Of a stretch of 64,000 nt of DNA, positions 62,187 to 64,000 are shown piece by piece. Made by a program: the position numbers and the translations under genes. The notes below the pieces were generated by a model. The model had not been told where the DNA came from. It did not search any database and was given only the letters and a program-made list of their open reading frames with translations. Where the stretch lies: assembly GCA_016722525.1 (NCBI GenBank), contig JADKJB010000008.1, forward strand, positions 230,886-294,885. The letters run 5' to 3'. How positions within the stretch are numbered: position 1 is the stretch's first letter; the number at the start of each line of letters is the position of its first letter. This stretch comes from Bacteroidota bacterium. Its GTDB lineage: Bacteria > Bacteroidota > Bacteroidia > AKYH767-A > OLB10.

Positions 62187-64000
62187 ATGTGTGGCATAGC
62201 TGGCATTCTTGATCAAACAAAGCCTCCTTCTCTCAACAAAGAGCTATTGGAAAAGATGCTTCACATCCAGCATCACCGTGGTCCGGATGCGACGGGTGTA
62301 TGGAGCGATGATGTTATTTTTCTTGGTCATAATCGTTTAAGCATTATCGACTTGAGCGAAGCTGCTAATCAGCCAATGCATTACAAAAACTTCACGTTGA
62401 CTTTCAATGGTGAAATATATAATTATGTAGAGCTTAAAAAAGAATTGGAAGCAAAAGGGCATCAGTTTATAAATCATTCCGATTCAGAAGTAATTCTGCA
62501 TGCGTTTGAAGAGTGGGGTAAAGAGTGTGTCCAACGTTTTGTGGGTATGTGGGCATTTGTGATTTGGGACCAAACTAAAAAAGCACTGTTTGCTTCCCGT
62601 GATCGTTTTGGGATAAAACCATTTAATTATATCCATCAATCGGGAAAGTTATATTTCGCTAGTGAAATTAAACGTTAAAAATTTCTCCACTGTTTTCAGG
62701 TGAAGTCAATGTTAAACAGGTAGCACGAGGTTTACAAATGGGCTGGCTGGGTTTACTTGATGAAACCTATTTGAAAAATTAAAGCCTCCCCGCCGCACAT
62801 AATTTATCGCTCGACTCTAACGGATTGAGAATTGAACGTTACTGGGATATACAAACCGGGAAATATTCATCCTTATCTTTTCAGGAAAAATGTGACGAAT
62901 TTTACCGGTTGTTCAGCGACAGTATCCGTATTCATATGCGCAGTGACGTGCCTGTGGGAAGTTGTTTGAGCGGTGGTCTTGATAGTTCAGCGATAGTATC
63001 GATGGTGCAGGAACAGAATCCGGAGAAAAAATATAAGTCGTTCAGCATTTATTATGAAGGTGAGGGTGATGTCGATGAAAGACCTTTTATCAGGGAGGTC
63101 ATTAAAAAATATCCTGCCATTGATCCTTATTACTATTCACCTACAGATAAGGATGTAGAACAACATTTTCACAAAGCACTTTATCATTCCGATGTACCCA
63201 CAACAGGAAGTTCATTCATTTCGCAGTATTTTTTAATGAAACTAATTTCGGAACATGGCATAAAAGTCGTGCTTGATGGACAAGGTTCCGATGAATTTCT
63301 GGGAGGTTATATGCATTCCTTTTACCGGCTAATAGGTGGTATGCTTCGGCAGATGAAAGTAGGAAAAGCCATAGGCGAAACCGTTAGTGTGAATAAGCGA
63401 ATAGGAAATACAGGTGCTAAAGTAGCATCACATTTTGCCAAGTCGGTACTTGCGTCGGTACAAAGTGAACAATCACTTTATGCTTTGGAGTACTCGAAGT
63501 ACTATCCCTTTATGGTCAAAGTATCTGATTCACCGGCTCCATTCAATCTGAAAAGTGTTGATGGTACCCGACCTGGATCAGTTCTCTATCATTTGTTGTT
63601 TACCACCAGTCTGCCCTCGTTACTGCATTACGAAGATCGCAACCCATGGCATTTTCCATTGAGTCGAGAGTACTTTTCTCGATCATCGTTTAGTAGAATT
63701 TTGTTTTGGTCTCCTCGATGATGATAAAATACACCAGACCGACACCAAATATATCCTTCGTGAATCGCTAAAAAAGGTACTTCCCAAAGCCATTTATGAG
63801 CGCAAAGACAAGAAAGGCTTCGTCACACCCGGCGAAAGCAAATGGCTCCGCGGACCCTTAAAATTCCTCATCGAAAACGAAAATTCCCTTCCCGATTACA
63901 TCGACAAACAAAAGGCCTCCGAAATTTTCAACGCCTATAAAGCCGGCGATAACTCAAAGGCTACGCTCGTTTGGATATTGGCGGTGCTGGGGGAATGGGG
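62187..64000 (+). CDS. asnB: asparagine synthase (glutamine-hydrolysing), frameshifted, 3'-truncated
   Basis: Over 600 residues within the window; the 3' end lies beyond base 64000. MCGIAGIL starts the glutaminase domain with Cys2 as nucleophile, followed by HRGPDATG, NGEIYNYVEL and SRDRFGIKPF. The synthetase domain shows PVGSCLSGGLDSSAI as the PP-loop and DGQGSDEFLGGY. Breaks occur near 62675, 62775 and 63650. Its position after glycosyltransferase genes and wecB suggests a surface-polysaccharide role (sugar amidation) rather than general asparagine synthesis, but this is inference. Confidence 0.92.

Noticed and set aside
1..64000. Programmed frameshifting or recoding as the reason for the many broken frames
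   Set aside because: Breaks fall at unrelated sites, mostly simple homopolymers, without shared slippery sequence or downstream structure, and some genes have four or more. Sequence error is far simpler.
1..64000. Gene decay (pseudogenes) of a degenerating genome
   Set aside because: The broken genes keep all catalytic motifs and conserved length and include essential ones. Deleted or missense-worn genes are not seen.

Overview
The window is AT-rich DNA from a member of the Bacteroidota, probably an uncultured or draft-assembled Bacteroidia-type genome. The evidence is: at least two secreted proteins with clear type IX secretion (T9SS) C-terminal sorting domains, with three more likely; TAnnTTTG promoter -7 elements and almost no Shine-Dalgarno sites; the tgt-lptG and DUF4834-YfhO gene pairs; a TPR/PD40/OmpA envelope protein; and a short carB without the C-terminal allosteric domain. 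I found no rRNA, tRNA, CRISPR array, transposase or phage gene.

The sequence carries many single-base indels, mostly in A or T homopolymers. They split at least two dozen conserved genes (carB, tgt, rsmG, aroC, tnaA, wecB, asnB, AsmA, OmpA and others) into frames that rejoin into normal family members once one base is added or removed. I annotate each as one CDS over its full span and name the breaks. They look like sequencing or assembly errors rather than gene decay. Two in-frame stops (42140 on the minus strand, 55974 on the plus strand) are of another kind.

Layout: 1-1833, an esterase fragment and two DUF4412-like secreted paralogues. 1961-8379 (minus), an envelope pair (AsmA-like, then TPR/PD40/OmpA with no gap), chorismate synthase and a DUF4259 protein. 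8641-14024, an outer-membrane barrel plus cytochrome c lipoprotein, tryptophanase, an acetyl-CoA hydrolase/CoA-transferase and an AI-2E-type transporter. Three promoters here carry an (A/G)TGAT-N4-ATCAT dyad that suggests one CRP/FNR-type regulon. 14256-18018, small membrane proteins, a POT peptide transporter and 3-methyladenine glycosylase. 18239-21369, a membrane-anchored D-glucuronyl C5-epimerase-like protein and a secreted hydrolase. 21392-25797 (minus), a four-gene MacAB-like ABC efflux operon with two permeases. 26090-29345, small secreted proteins, a secreted papain-fold protein and a uracil-DNA-glycosylase-like protein. 29352-40684, large T9SS/adhesin-type proteins, a TonB-dependent receptor, OsmC and an Fe-S/CDGSH protein.

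40958-44367 (minus) holds tgt, an LptF/G permease and an acyltransferase. 44468-49798 holds a glycosyltransferase, an ECF sigma factor, rsmG, rpmH (bL34), a T9SS photosystem-repeat protein and a DUF2269-like protein. 49839-53682 is a hydrolase and carB. 53834-64000 is a surface-polysaccharide region: DUF4834, YfhO, a GT4 glycosyltransferase, wecB, a beta-propeller surface protein, a GIY-YIG protein and asnB, which runs off the window. Confirmed housekeeping functions are pyrimidine/arginine precursor synthesis, the shikimate pathway, tRNA queuosine, rRNA methylation and LPS export. The rest is cell-envelope and secretion work typical of the phylum.
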